64,000 nucleotides of DNA from Chaetoderma sp. LZ-2023a (Eukaryota > Mollusca > Caudofoveata > Chaetodermatida > Chaetodermatidae): positions 133,731,350-133,795,349 of the forward strand of contig CM067369.1 in NCBI GenBank assembly GCA_034401795.1. Reading direction: 5' to 3'. Positions 43,631-54,693 of this stretch are shown piece after piece. The notes below the pieces were generated by a model, which ran no database searches, was not told the DNA's origin, and worked only from the letters and a program-made list of their open reading frames with translations. The stretch's first letter is position 1; the number at the start of each line of letters is the position of its first letter. Both the position numbers and the translations under genes were made by a program.

Positions 43631-44107
43631 GGACAATCTTATTTTAACGATCAATTGGCAATAGTGGATGTGGATTCATGTATGTGATCATACAATTTCT
43701 AAAGAATCATGATTTCTCTTGAGCTGCTCATGTTTCTAAAGATTGTATCACTATTGTGTTTATAATGAGCATATTTATTGTGATTTCTTAACACCCATTA
43801 CTATGTGGTATGTTTAGTGGTCTGATCAGCAATACCAATTTTCATTCTTTTAGCGCTATGTTAACAAATCCTGTTTGAACTCAAGTTTGTGGTTCTTTTC
43901 AGCTTTACTATTTGTTTAGAAGCCTCACCAACCCACATCAATTATACTTATGTACAAATAATAAAATAATCACAATTATTTATCTAAAATGATCACGATG
44001 ATTCAAATCACATAACCATGCAAGCCTATAGCTCACCCCATTTCTATTAGTCTCTATATCTCTTCTTAGGGCTCACATGAGCACACCTGCTCACAACTCA
44101 TACTTAC

Positions 44108-44181
44108 GCTTTTTGCCATTGATGTGATCTAAGAAGTTGATTGAATCTTTAACAACACAGTCACACACATTACAATAGTAT
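44108..44181 (-). CDS. ZMAT2: ZMAT2 exon 4: U1-like C2H2 zinc finger
   Basis: 74 bp between a TTCTCTTACAG acceptor and a GTAAGTA donor on the - strand. The first A completes a Gly codon begun in exon 3. It then reads [20 protein letters not shown] and NGKK, ending with the C of a His codon finished in exon 5. Zinc ligands: the two Cys of CNVC, the His of LDHING, and the split His. This is the matrin/U1C-type finger that is the most conserved part of ZMAT2/Snu23. Confidence 0.95.
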
Positions 44182-44289
44182 CTGTAAGAGAAGGAATGTC
44201 ATTAAATTGTAATCCAATTGAAATACAAAATCGGCTTATGAAACAGTCCCTAATTTGCAAATTTGAATTAAAATTGCACCCAAGGCATA

Positions 44290-44650
44290 AAAAACAAGAG
44301 CAATCAAAGATTTAAAATACTTGCCCTCTCATTTAACTCACTTTTTTTTCTAGATTTTCCAGATTTTCGTGATCATGAAAAAAGTTGTAGAATCCTACTG
44401 TACACTCACACCCTTTCTTGTCCTGAAGTCTGAGTCAAATCAGACCAGAAGTTTCTGAAAATATCCTTGGATCCAGAAGTTGATCTGATCCGCCTCAAGA
44501 TGTGTATTTTATGCAGAGCACAGCCAAATTCTGCAAGTCCTCCTTCATAAGAAGATTCATTGTTGTGGTAACATCTTAACTAAATCAGGCCAGGAGTTTT
44601 CTTAGCTGTACAGAGCACTCCGGACACACAAATGAACATATGCATGCAGT
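44290..44650. repeat. Interspersed repeat, family D
   Basis: It starts 'aaaacaagagcaatcaaagatttaaaatacttgcc', similar to 16060-16100, and continues with 'atccttggatccagaagttgatctgatcc'. In ZMAT2 intron 3. Confidence 0.5.
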
Positions 44651-45081
44651 GCTCACACGCACGTACACCCAAAAACACATTCAATTGCAAAATATCCTCC
44701 CCATACGTGGTGATGGTAATAACTTTCATTGAAAACACAACATAGAATTATCAGAACAGTACATACAGTCCATCTTAATGCACATGCTTGCACATTCACA
44801 CAAAATAATTTAGCTAAATATCTATGTAGGACTCGATAAAAAGTTGATCCAGCATCAGGTGTAAATCTGCCAATGAGTTCAAATAAGAGATTGACAAATA
44901 GTATCAGAAGATGCCAAAAATCTTGTCTTCTTATGTTCCCTCAGAACCAGGCTGCTGTAGGACCTGGTCTGCCCTGGACTAAATATTCTGTGAAAAAGTG
45001 TTGTCCAATACTCCAAGCCATGTACATATATAGAGCCAGCGCTTTCACAAGATAACAAAGAGTTTATCTGTACATGTTATG

Positions 45082-45099
45082 TAGGGCTGCGCGATATAC

Positions 45100-45135
<36 letters not shown>

Positions 45136-45337
45136 GCACACACACACACGCATGCACACACACACAGGTTTTCTATTCAGTGCACTGCATTTTCAAATTT
45201 CTTGCTATGATCGAACCACAAATTAATTTATACGATATAACTCTTGAATATCCACATAGGCCTACATTTCAATTATTCAAGATTCGCTTCGATTGGAATT
45301 TTTCAAATATTTTATTCTTGAGATTTGCAGAGCCCTA
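45082..45337. mobile_element. Probable hAT-type MITE with internal (CA)n
   Basis: The ends are TAGGGCTGCGCGA and, inverted, TAGGGCTCTGCAAA. The flanking 8-mers ATGTTATG and CTGTCATG agree at 6 of 8 positions. A (CA)n run with CG interruptions lies at 45104-45166. The TAGGGCTG terminus is a usual hAT type. A start of a similar element (TAGGGCTGCGCGATATACCG) is at 51944. Confidence 0.5.
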
Positions 45338-45795
45338 CTGTCATGTCAATTTACCAAGCACGGGTAAATACCTCCATGTTATTCAAAAATGTGCCTAATA
45401 TTTTCGAAAACATTCATTCCAAACATGTTATGATATGGTATGGTCCACTTAAAAAAATTGCTCTAGAATTTGTTGTTGTTTTCCCCTTGATTGCGTTATA
45501 GTTTTCTCCTCGTTTTTGTTTTCTTTCTGCTGCGTTCTTGTTGTCGGGACAGGTTAACTTAACTCTGAAGTGTACTGTATGTCCAGCTAAAGGCAAAACT
45601 TAAACGGAAATGACAACGTTTTATTCTGAAATTACAGGTCAGAATGATAAAGATTCAGGCTGTAAAATAAGGTTTAGTGGCCATGGGCGCAATAGTGTTG
45701 TAGTACAGTAGCAGAGACAAAATCAAAATAATGTGCTTTGCGAGCATATAGGCTATGGAGCCAGGCGTGGCTGTAGCTACAGTTACAATACATAC

Positions 45796-45866
45796 CCTCC
45801 CTGTTGAGAAGATGGGGTAGTTTTGGTGATAACTTGTGACTTGCCAAGTTTAGAGTCGAGATCAAC
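45796..45866 (-). CDS. ZMAT2: ZMAT2 exon 3
   Basis: 71 bp between the acceptor CTCCTCCAAG and the donor GTATGT on the - strand. It reads VDLDSKLGKSQVITKTTPSS then QQG and GG of the Gly codon shared with exon 4. Vertebrate ZMAT2 has 'KVDLESKLGKTIVITKTTPQ'. This is the linker before the zinc finger; in Snu23 structures this region contacts other tri-snRNP proteins. Confidence 0.95.
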
Positions 45867-46189
45867 CTTGGAGGAGAAAAACAATCATATTATACCAACC
45901 TTGATATATTAAAACAGGATTTGTCTGAAATTCCAGCGAGGTTTAAAATAAAGACATTTACATGACCAGATTTACAAGATCCTGTGACATTCTAGAATTA
46001 GTCACGTTTCTTCTCTACAATTACGTACAACACTGATACAATTTTGTTCATTCTTTCTCATGACTCAAAGAAAACTGACACATCGGTGAGTTTTTTGTTG
46101 CTAAATTGTGCCGACATTCTAGACCTCAAGATAATCGAGATAACACTGTAATCACGAAATCTTTCTTACAGGACTCGTTAAATGGACCA

Positions 46190-46470
46190 TTCCACATTTA
46201 GCCAAGCCCCGCCCATCTCAATCTAAGCTCCAACCACACAACGTCTGTGTTGGGATCGATCGATCTCTGAACTCCCTGACTAGCAATTTCCAGAAACCTA
46301 TACAGGTAAGCTATTGAATATTTTGGAACTAATTTGACTGGGCGCTATTGCTGCCTCTGTTTATTAAATAGTAGAAACATAGAATGTGTACGTGTGGGAC
46401 TATTCAGCGTATATAGAATCATTTATGAGGTAATGATTATGACGTCATCCTACATGCCCAGGGCTTTAGT
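46190..46470. repeat. Family A unit with flanks (partial palindrome)
   Basis: Carries 'gaactccctgactagcaatttccagaaacctatacaggtaagctattgaatattttggaac' and 'tttattaaatagtagaaaca'. The second arm of the palindrome is missing. Confidence 0.65.
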
Positions 46471-46916
46471 CTCTCTTATCTTTGACTTTACAAGTCATGC
46501 CCAAACAAAATTTGCCCATATTAGTGAACCCAAATCAAAATCCTACTGCCTGCTATGAACAGTAATTAACTGATTTACAGTCAATTAAATACTCAGAGAT
46601 GGATGCTGTGCTGTGGCATTTTATGGTCATTCAGAGGTCTTACAGTGCTATTAAAACTAAAATGGCTCAAAATCCATCTCTCAGATTTCAAAATTCTCTA
46701 GTTTTTAGGAGAATTGACGGATCCAGGACCAGATAGGTGGTGTGCTCAAATGAGGTAAATCTAAAGCCCTGATGCCGCTTAGCTGATTATGACGTCAGAT
46801 TGATACATGGATACTCTGGAAAGGTGAATTGTCCTTAAAGTTATCACCGGCACACTTTAGGCCATGCTCGTCGCTTCGTATGCACAAATGCTATACCCAT
46901 TACCCAGTGCAGTAAA

Positions 46917-47400
46917 ATATTTAATATTTTGAAACTAAGTTGACTGGAAATTGGTACTGCCTTAGGCAACAGCAGCTGTGAATCAAATTAGCTTTAGTAT
47001 ATTCGCAACATCAAAGTTATTAGCATCATAAAGAATTGATGAATCCAGTCTCTCAGCCAATCATATGATGTCATAATCAACTAGACAACTACGTCACATG
47101 TAGGCTGACGTCATAATCAAATATGTCATGAATAACTTGATTTAGTCCATCTTAAATGCTCAATAGTCTCAGTATTGTATAAATTGTATTTCTTTACTAT
47201 TTAATATTTTGAAACTAATTTGACTGGGCGCTGCTGCTAACATAGGCAGCAACAGCACCCAGTCAAATTAGTTTCAAAATATTCGACAGCCTATATAGCT
47301 TTCTGGAAATTGAGATTCAGAGTGTAGGGATCAACTGAGCATGGGAAGATCTTAGCTGGAGATGGGCGGGACATAGCTAAAACTGGATTCTTCCATTGGT
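46917..47400. repeat. Two family A palindromes with flanks
   Basis: Cores at about 46917-46995 (diverged) and 47205-47288 (near perfect, TTTGACTGGGCGCTGCTGCT and complement). The flanks carry 'gtcataatcaaatatgtcatgaataacttgattta' and 'tttctggaaattgagattcaga'. In ZMAT2 intron 2. Confidence 0.7.
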
Positions 47401-47609
47401 TGAATTTGCACCTACATGACATCACAAAGTATCGCTTATGGAGACAAAATGGTAGCACCAACAAGCTAAAGCTAAACCTTTTAGTACAATACGACATTTG
47501 AGATGTAAATAGTATTCCTTTAACTGGGTTTCTTCAAATGCTATCTACTGTTGTAACTTTGTCATGTCCAGATAGATTTGAATGATTATATTAGCATTTC
47601 AACAAGCTG

Positions 47610-47850
47610 TTTTACCCCTGTAATGGTCAAGATTTGCAAACATGGTTTTTCTTAGTCGACATCTATTTGCCAGCCAAGAGAATACTATGTTTCAAAATTT
47701 ACCACTGAAATGACTGGCTTGATTAAATCGAGCCAGTAAATGACAGTCAATCCAGTCATAAATTTTCAAATATGGTCTGACCTGTAAATGAACATTATCT
47801 AAGATCACTGTATAACCTGGTTTTGGCTGGTTTGACCATTAACTCTTACC
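47610..47850. repeat. Palindromic repeat, family B
   Basis: Begins 'acccctgtaatggtcaag' and ends 'ggctggtttgaccattaactc', with TGACTGGCTTGATTAAATCG at the centre. In ZMAT2 intron 2. Confidence 0.65.
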
Positions 47851-48100
47851 ACATGGGTGTCAATAATTTTAAATTTTCAAATTAAATTAAAAGATGAGCT
47901 GGTGTTAATTTTTCAACAAATTTGGTGGAAGATGTTGATGTCGTAGATAGCAACATCTTGCACCAAAGTTGTTGAAAATGTCAACTCATTGTTTTTGCTA
48001 TTAACATGTTAAAAGATAGAATATTGACATCAGAGTGGTATGGGTTAAATGTTTAAAAGCAAATGTAATTTCTCTCTCCGTCAGCACAGCAAACACTAAC

Positions 48101-48262
48101 CTTATACTCTCTGGGCTTGAGGAGCTCTCGCCGCACAGCTGGTTCTTTGATTTTAGAGGCTTCTATTTCATTTTGTAATTCTATCAGCCGATCTTGTGCG
48201 AGTTTCTCATACTCATTGCGGTCCCATTTTCGACGATGATCACCAGCACTAGCAGATCCTTT
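48101..48262 (-). CDS. ZMAT2: ZMAT2 exon 2
   Basis: 162 bp, phase 0 at both ends, between the acceptor TTATTTCAG and the donor GTTAGT on the - strand. It reads KGSASAGDHRRKWDRNEYEK, LAQDRLIELQNEIEASKIKE and PAVRRELLKPREYK. The 'RRKWD.(D/N)EYEKLA' and 'VKRELLRHRDYK' blocks are signatures of the ZMAT2/Snu23 N-terminal region. Confidence 0.94.
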
Positions 48263-48344
48263 CTGAAATAATGGATATAGTTAAATACATGTTATAAGTC
48301 TTCAACACTTAAAGCTCTTGAGCCAACCAACCAGTACTTACTTC

Positions 48345-48735
48345 ATTCAGGATTCATACACCTTTCTATGTTTGAAATTCCATGACTTTTCATGACAAAA
48401 TAAAAAAATTTCATGACTTCCAAGAATTAATATCTAGTAGATTTGTGTTTATGACGTAGCTACATAAATTATGATCCAAGTTATTCTGCAAACATGGCAA
48501 ATGGCTGAATATTGTGTCTTGCAACAACCAAGCCAAAGCACTGTTTCGATAAGCTGTTGGAGTAATTTATGCCAACATATTTCTTTCTATTTTTCATGAT
48601 TACCATTTTCCATGACTTTTCCATTACCTACGTATGATAAAAAATGCTGATCTTCCATGACTTTCCAGGCCTGGAATTTAAGTTTTCAAATTCCATGACT
48701 TTCCAGGATTTCCATGATCAGTACGAACCCTGGTA
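48345..48735. mobile_element. Probable MITE rich in 'ccatgactttcc'
   Basis: Ends CAGGATTCATACAC and, inverted, CAGGGTTCGTACTG. The inside repeats TTCCATGACTTTCCAGG-like phrases. Similar phrases occur at 4045-4170 and 52500-52620. In ZMAT2 intron 1. Confidence 0.5.
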
Positions 48736-48763
48736 ATTACTGTCATTTCATTATGTTTGGTTT

Positions 48764-48936
48764 AACCCTTTAATGGTCAATATTTAAATTTAGTGTCCAT
48801 TTGCCGGTGAAGTTACGAGCCAGTCATTCCAGTGATAAATTTTCAAAGATAGTTTTATCTTCACCTGTAAATGGACATTCCTCAAGACCACTGCAGAGGC
48901 CAGTTTTGACCGGCTTGACAAGTAAAGCATTAGACA
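48764..48936. repeat. Palindromic repeat, family B (partial)
   Basis: Begins TTTAACCCTTTAATGGTCAA and contains ATTCCAGTGATAAATTTTCA; one arm is largely deleted. Confidence 0.6.
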
Positions 48937-49000
48937 CTAATAGACGATGTACATTACCTGGCATTTTGAAAAACAACTATCTTGGAGATTGAAAATCTTC

Positions 49001-49700
49001 GATTATTCAATTAATTAGTTTCGTAATCATCTACGATCATATTTTTTTAAATAACCGTGATTAATCGAACAAGAAGATCAGTACTGATCACATGTCCCCC
49101 GACATGTGTTGTTAGTAAAACAAATTTTTGAGATTCCTGCCGTTACAAAATTGCGGTTGTGTATACACATGTGAATCTATGGTGGCTACAACAGTACATA
49201 CATAATGAGATGAGGCAGTGCAATCACAATCCATTCAAAATTATACTTTTACGCCTCCCGTTTTGTGTACAGGATCCCTGACTAGAGTCTGGTTTGGACC
49301 AATCAGAACGCATCCTACATTTATACAAGCCGCTTATGGCATAAATGATATTTGCTCAGCTGATGAAATCTGTTAACTATATAGTTAGAATATTTCTTCA
49401 GTGAGAAGTTTGCGTAAGCAAATATCAGCTAAGCAGATATCTACGCTTAGATATCTTTATGAAATCCACCCCATGGCTTTTGTGCATAGATGTTTAAAAA
49501 CATTGTACACTATGAATGTAAATATGAATAACATCTTATTTGTCGAGCTATGCTCTGGGAGGCAGGTCTGGGGTGCCATCTACAAAAGCAGTACAAGAAG
49601 CAAACAGCAGAAGAAAAATCATCATGCTAACGAAAAGCAGTATCACATACAACATATGTAAAGGTTGAGTGTTTGATAAATTACACACGCAGGCACATGT
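49001..49700. other. Unassigned part of ZMAT2 intron 1
   Basis: Short open frames only (longest about 86 codons at 49401-49661, no family recognised). I see nothing to support a gene. Confidence 0.45.
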
Positions 49701-49705
49701 AGTTA

Positions 49706-50275
49706 AAGTTATCAAGTGGAAACCAAGTTTTTCTGACAAATTTGGTCATTATTTAAGGGGGACAACTCTGTTGCGCCTAGACGCATGTCTCTGAAATGCA
49801 ATCCCCACCGAGGACTAGCGACAAGGAATGAGTATGCCAAATCTGAAATAAATCCATGCAGACTATGTAAAGTTATTGAGCGGAAACCAAATTTTCCTTG
49901 AACTCTGTCATTCAAGGGGGATAACTCCATTACATCTAGACGCACATCGCTGAAACGCAATCCCCACCGAGGCCTTGTCAGAAGGAATCACTATACCAAA
50001 TTTGAAATAAATTCATGCAGACTAGCTAAAGGTATTGAACGGAAACCAAATTTTCCTTGAATCATATGTCATTCAAGGGGGATAACTCCATCACAACTGG
50101 GCGCGAGTCGCTGAAACGTAATCCCCACCGAGGCCTCGTCATAAGGAATCACTAGTATACCAAATTTGAAATAAACCCATGCAGGCTAGCTAAAGTTATC
50201 GAGTGGAAACTTAGTGTGATGAACGGACACACACACAGACTATTACTAGTGTCCCCGTCGGCGGCCGTCGGGGGA
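49706..50275. repeat. Tandem repeat, unit 159-164 bp, about 3.3 copies
   Basis: GGAAACCAA-type phrases recur at 49718, 49882, 50041 and 50205. Each unit holds a 'caagggggataactcc' motif and AATCCCCACCGAGG. It ends in a GC-rich palindrome (GTCCCCGTCGG...CCGTCGGGGGAC, 50251-50275). Confidence 0.85.
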
Positions 50276-50284
50276 CAATAACCG

Positions 50285-50477
50285 AATAATTGTGCAAGCC
50301 TACCTACAACACACTTGTCCGGGCAGGTTTGGAATATTGTGCTGCAATCGGGGACCGGCACATGAAAATTAACATCAACAAACTGGAAAAGGTTCAACAC
50401 ATAGAAGCTCGGTTTGTCCTACAACAACCATACAAACGGTCTGAGCAAGTCAACCAAGCAAGAGGAGCCGATATATA
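50285..50477 (+). pseudogene. LINE reverse transcriptase 3' fragment
   Basis: Reads YNTLVRAGLEYCAAIGDRHM, then KININKLEKVQH, ARFVLQQPYKRSEQVN. It is a close relative of the - strand LINE at 56673-57047 (VLEYCAPIWDPHMKTNINKM). Truncated at both sides; its right side abuts a DIRS end remnant. Confidence 0.75.
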
Positions 50478-50624
50478 CGACCTGGTTATCATCGGCGGCA
50501 TCCATATTAATCCAAATATCCTTTGAGAACGCACAAGCTATCACAATTAATTACAGACAAAAAGACTGTCAGGGCCAGCTGTATATCAGAAGTAATAGAA
50601 TGGTGAGTATTGATCGAAGGAGAA
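50478..50624. mobile_element. Remnant of an E2-family DIRS left end
   Basis: 50516-50566 matches 35987-36028 (CGCACAAGCTATCACAAT...ACAGACAA). From 50567 it matches the outer left terminal repeat of E2, 36209-36267, ending GAATGGTGAGTATTGATCGA and AGGAGAA at the same base as E2. The 180 bp between are deleted. Confidence 0.75.
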
Positions 50625-50629
50625 ATAGG

Positions 50630-51520
50630 AAATTTCCTGGTGTAAATCTTTGCTGCCTTACACCTTGGCTTAATGTATACCTTGTCCATCATTGCGGGAG
50701 TGAAATTATTACATTGGACAACGCAAATATTGCTTACTCTGTTATAACCATAGTTTATTAGATCAAAATTAATCTAAAAATTTGAGATTTCATATCGTCT
50801 TTGTGAAAATTTACAAATCATGTGATATTAGATCCATAGATATCTAATGTTTAGATCTGATCCGCATTTACCCATTACCCATTTACTAATAATAGTTAGC
50901 CTTCAGAAACATCTCGGATAGTTCACCTTTCAGGCTAAAGCGTTATATACCATCTCATTTAGCTATCACATTTTAAGCAAAAAAGTAAACAATATCTACA
51001 GAATTTTATGGTACTCAATTGTGATAAGTTCCCGGTATATATTTTGGATGTAGGCTATGGTTATCTACGCAGTTTAGTGATGTCACTCTAGAGGTAACTG
51101 GGACCCATTCTAAACTTGCTAATGTAGAACATTTCGATGGAGTTACAGGAGATTGCGAGACTGACAAGATTTCATTATTTGTTGACATTTTATGAGAAAT
51201 GGCACGTTTTATTACTCAACGCGATGAATAGCACCCATTGTTTAGCTATCTATGTGTGCGACAAGATCGAGGTGAGGCTTGATTTGCCTTGTCTATTGCA
51301 CAGCGGTGACCGCGGAAGTTTGTTTTAACAAGTTTCCGTAATTCTTAACGCCTGTCCGTATTACTATAATTCACCCATTTTTTCCCATCCATAGTTTTGA
51401 AGAGCCGACCGTAGTACCGTATTTTGGATGCTATTTCCGTAAATACTATGGACAACCCGTAATGGTAGACAGGCCTGCATACCAACTAGTTACACTACCT
51501 AGGGATATGTATCTTGTCTA
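50630..51520. other. Unassigned part of ZMAT2 intron 1
   Basis: AT-rich. A short frame at 51137-51328 matches nothing I know. Confidence 0.45.
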
Positions 51521-51529
51521 CATACCACA

Positions 51530-51825
51530 GGATTACCACCTCTAGCCACCATGCAGACACAGCATTCTCATAGCCTCAAATTTTTACCATACCACTCGTT
51601 GATAGACTTAAATCTTCAAATTCAGCTTCATTCCACGAACAATATCTCTGTGGAATAAAATACCATCGGAGGCAGCAGCGGTGCCATCAATTGAAATCTT
51701 CAAAACTGGTGCAGCAGGTGGGTCTAAAAGACGATAGTGTATACTATATATATTTTCAACAACATTTGTATAATTATAAGCTCTCTGCACCAAGCACTGT
51801 GCCTCCAGACAATCGCACACACTTT
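51530..51825 (+). pseudogene. LINE 3' end fragment
   Basis: On the + strand it encodes FIPRTISLWNKIPSEAAAVP and SIEIFKTG, the C-terminal end of a LINE ORF2, followed by a 3' UTR that includes CTGCACCAAGCACTGTGCCT and AATCGCACACACTT. The same segment occurs inverted at 56450-56700. 5' truncated. Confidence 0.75.
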
Positions 51826-51943
51826 TATTTGCAGATTCAACACATATACAGATATCATGATATGACCTGTAGTCTGCTTCATCGCGTGTTGCTCTGTAAG
51901 TAGTGAAGGGAAGTCATCTGTTCTTCAACTTAGTCTGAAGTAG

Positions 51944-52630
51944 GGCTGCGCGATATACCGTACCGATACCATATTTTAAACCGATATCACGCACTATAAA
52001 TTTAGTTTTTTGGGCATTTAATATAAATTTATTAATTGTTCAATAATTATTTTTATTTTCACCCACACCAGACACCCACCCAATAGGCTACAAAATATGG
52101 TGCTATCCACACTTTATACTTATCATTACATTACCATATAGAAGAATATTTGCACTTTCCCATGATCGTGACATTTGTTTAACTCAATCTACCATACAAA
52201 CATTATATAATTATAATTAAAGTGCGTTCCCGGTATGGCTACTGTTAACAGTGAAGTTTAGCATACACCGGGAACCAATCTGATGTTGCCGACCATAAAC
52301 TCGCGCACAATAACTGCAAGATTGTGTGAGACTGGCGACAATTTGTGTTTGATGATGCTTTACACAAGCCAATTTTTTCCCCGGTACGGTTAAATGCGCA
52401 GTTTTGCTTACAGCGGGAATGGCAAGATTTTGCAAGACTAGCAACAATTCGTGTTTGATGACGATTTATGAGAAAATGTCTGCCAGGAGAATTGCAATTG
52501 CTGATATTTTAATTTTCCATACCTTTTCCATAGCGGTAACGCAAAATATTGATTTTCCATACTTTTTCAAGCCCTGGAAAAGGTTTTCTTAATTTTCCCA
52601 GACTTCCATACCTGCGTACACACCCTGGAT
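51944..52630. repeat. Mosaic of hAT-type MITE start and 'ttttccata' repeat
   Basis: It starts TAGGGCTGCGCGATATACCG, a hAT-type end, and near its right side has 'ttttccatactttttcaagccctggaaaagg'. The two parts may be separate insertions, and the matching right terminus is not seen. Confidence 0.4.
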
Positions 52631-53078
52631 AAAGGATACTAACCCGCGATGGCTATATCCTTATTCTTACTCCTCAAGAAAGGTGGCAACTCGTGTTTAT
52701 TTGTGTTATTTAATTCTGCCGCTTTCTTGGCGTCATAGAATTAGAAGTATTGCCTAAGCAGCCTTACTTATTAAAATACTGTAGACATTGAAAACATAGA
52801 TAATTTTATTCATAGTGTTTTAACCAGATTTCGTGGCAAACCGAAAGCTCATAGTAAACCTAGGTGAGGGGTTAGAATCAAGATATAGCTTGTTATATCG
52901 TTTAAGCCGCTTTAATAATAACGAAAACTGGTATCATATAGAAGTAATCCGACAGAGAAGTTATCTTTGTAATACATTCATCGATAAAAAAAGTACAATA
53001 TGAATGGTAAATGTCATACAGTAATTACTCGGTGTGCGTTAATAACGAGCAAAATTAGGGTACATATTTTTACATTAC

Positions 53079-53093
53079 CTCCTTAGAAGACAT
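53079..53093 (-). CDS. ZMAT2: ZMAT2 exon 1 coding part (start codon)
   Basis: ATG at 53093-53091 in the context GAAAAATGTCTTCTAAGGAG, then a GTAATG donor at 53078. It encodes MSSKE and joins in phase 0 to exon 2 (KGSASAG). Vertebrate ZMAT2 also starts with a very short exon before the conserved block. With this exon the six exons total 606 bp, or 201 residues plus stop, close to 199 in human. The exon is too short for ORF prediction; it is called from the start codon, donor, phase and total length. Confidence 0.75.
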
Positions 53094-54690
53094 TTTTCTT
53101 CTTATTATTGTTGTGATAAGTAAATCACGTCTATCAGATTCAAGATTCAAGATTCAAGATTATTTATTCAATAATTCCAAGGTAAACGAATTCACAAATC
53201 ATACCAGGTTGTCTGCCCAAGGCATTGCCTATAGTTATGGCGGACACCTTACACACATATATACAGGTATATATAAATTAGACAAGACAGTACTTACACA
53301 AACAATTATAAATTCAGAAATTACATTTACTACTTCCTTATTAACCCTTTGGCCCTTGATCCACATAAACAGTTTAAATTTCAAAGAGAAAAAATATGTC
53401 AATTCGCGGGTCAAGAGGAAACCACCCCTTCCCACACACCCAGACAGTTGAATATGCAGATGGACCTCTTTCTGGTTAAGTTAGGTTAGGTTAAGTTGCT
53501 TCTGACCGCATGTTTACACCTCTATGATCAGATCTTCATCATCACAATGCGTATCTGAATCTGTGTATGTTGACTCCGTAAATTCCAATTGGATGTCCCA
53601 CGATGTCTCATACAACACCAGATCTAGACACAACTTTCACACATAATACAATAGAATGGAAATCTCAAAACAAAAACGATCCATTCAAGCTACAACACTC
53701 TAGAATAACACATACACGAACACACGTACACAGATTATGTGTCAAATTCCTACAAACATATTATTAAACAAATGTTCATTAATAAGTACTAAATGGAGTA
53801 ATTGGACCTCACTCATACATTAGTTACTGCACCTTGATGCGCCCGGCCACCACAGCAATTACCAGCAATTCATCATGAAGAACCACCTGTTAACAATATT
53901 GATATTACTGCTCTTGCCTTGCCTCTATACTCCGGTTTGACATATCGTCTACATTAAATAAAAGGTACTGCTGAATATTCTGGACCAAGTGGAATTTGTA
54001 GGAGAATTCTCTGTATAAGGCACCAATGTCTTCTATTCCAAATGTGTGCAGAAGATTACTTACGTCATAACCAAAACAGTTTGTTGCTAGAATCATGTTG
54101 GCCATTGTTATCTTTACTGTATCATTAACCATAATCATATTTAATTAAATTAATTTTATTATATTATATTTTATGTGAATGTCTGGCTCCTGGGTCTTAC
54201 AAACAACACGTCCCAAGGGTCATAGCTAAGCCACCAACAACTCTCGGTCAGGTGGCTTTTCTGAATATTCAGCGAGTGTGCAGCTTCTGTGTTAAAATCC
54301 CAGGCAAATTGGACCAGCACTCCTCAAGATATACACAGATCCAGAACGTGATCATATCTAAGAGCTCTAAGAAACCCAGCCATGACAGACACACTAAGAA
54401 ATAGACTCGCACACAGACTCACATGGTCACATTTACTCGCTTTCCTCTAGGTAAAGAAGGTGATAGACAATAATAATAATAATAATAATAATAATAGAAA
54501 CAGGATGAACTCCAGCCCCCTCCCACCCCACCCCCTTCATCCCCTAGCCCATTCCAATGAGTGAAATATGTTACCCGCAGTATGAAAAACAATCAAAAAC
54601 AAGCGAACCATGTTTGTCAAATGTCTTGCCTTTTTTTTTTCTCTTTTCTTTTTTTATGTCAAATCCTATACTATTTGTCTGTAACTATGT
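53094..54690. other. Region upstream of ZMAT2
   Basis: The ZMAT2 5' UTR and promoter should lie in the first part, but I see no TATA box or other clear motif. A 'ttaggttaggttaag' run is at 53481. A short family D-like piece is at 54290-54400 and (AAT)n at 54470-54497. The - strand frame at 53905-54138 shows no known family. Confidence 0.4.
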
Positions 54691-54693
54691 ATA

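Larger units (their letters stand above)
17372..44107 (-). other. ZMAT2 intron 4, about 26.7 kb, carrying three DIRS retrotransposons
   Basis: The intron is bounded by a GTAAGTA donor (exon 4 side, 44107 downward) and a TTGATCAG acceptor (17372 upward), both on the - strand. About four fifths of it is made of DIRS elements E1, E2 and E3, all with coding strands in the same direction as ZMAT2, plus family A repeats and a possible TIR element. The other ZMAT2 introns are 1.6 to 4.8 kb, so the size of this one is due to insertion. Confidence 0.85.

Noticed and set aside
51608-51820. Small - strand protein at 51820-51608 and the + strand frame at 56510-56716
   Set aside because: Both are antisense translations of LINE ORF C-termini and 3' UTR; the sense frames give the known PRTIxLWNKxPS motif.
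53905-54138. 77-codon - strand frame upstream of ZMAT2
   Set aside because: No family, no splice context, AT-rich composition as in the surrounding non-coding DNA.
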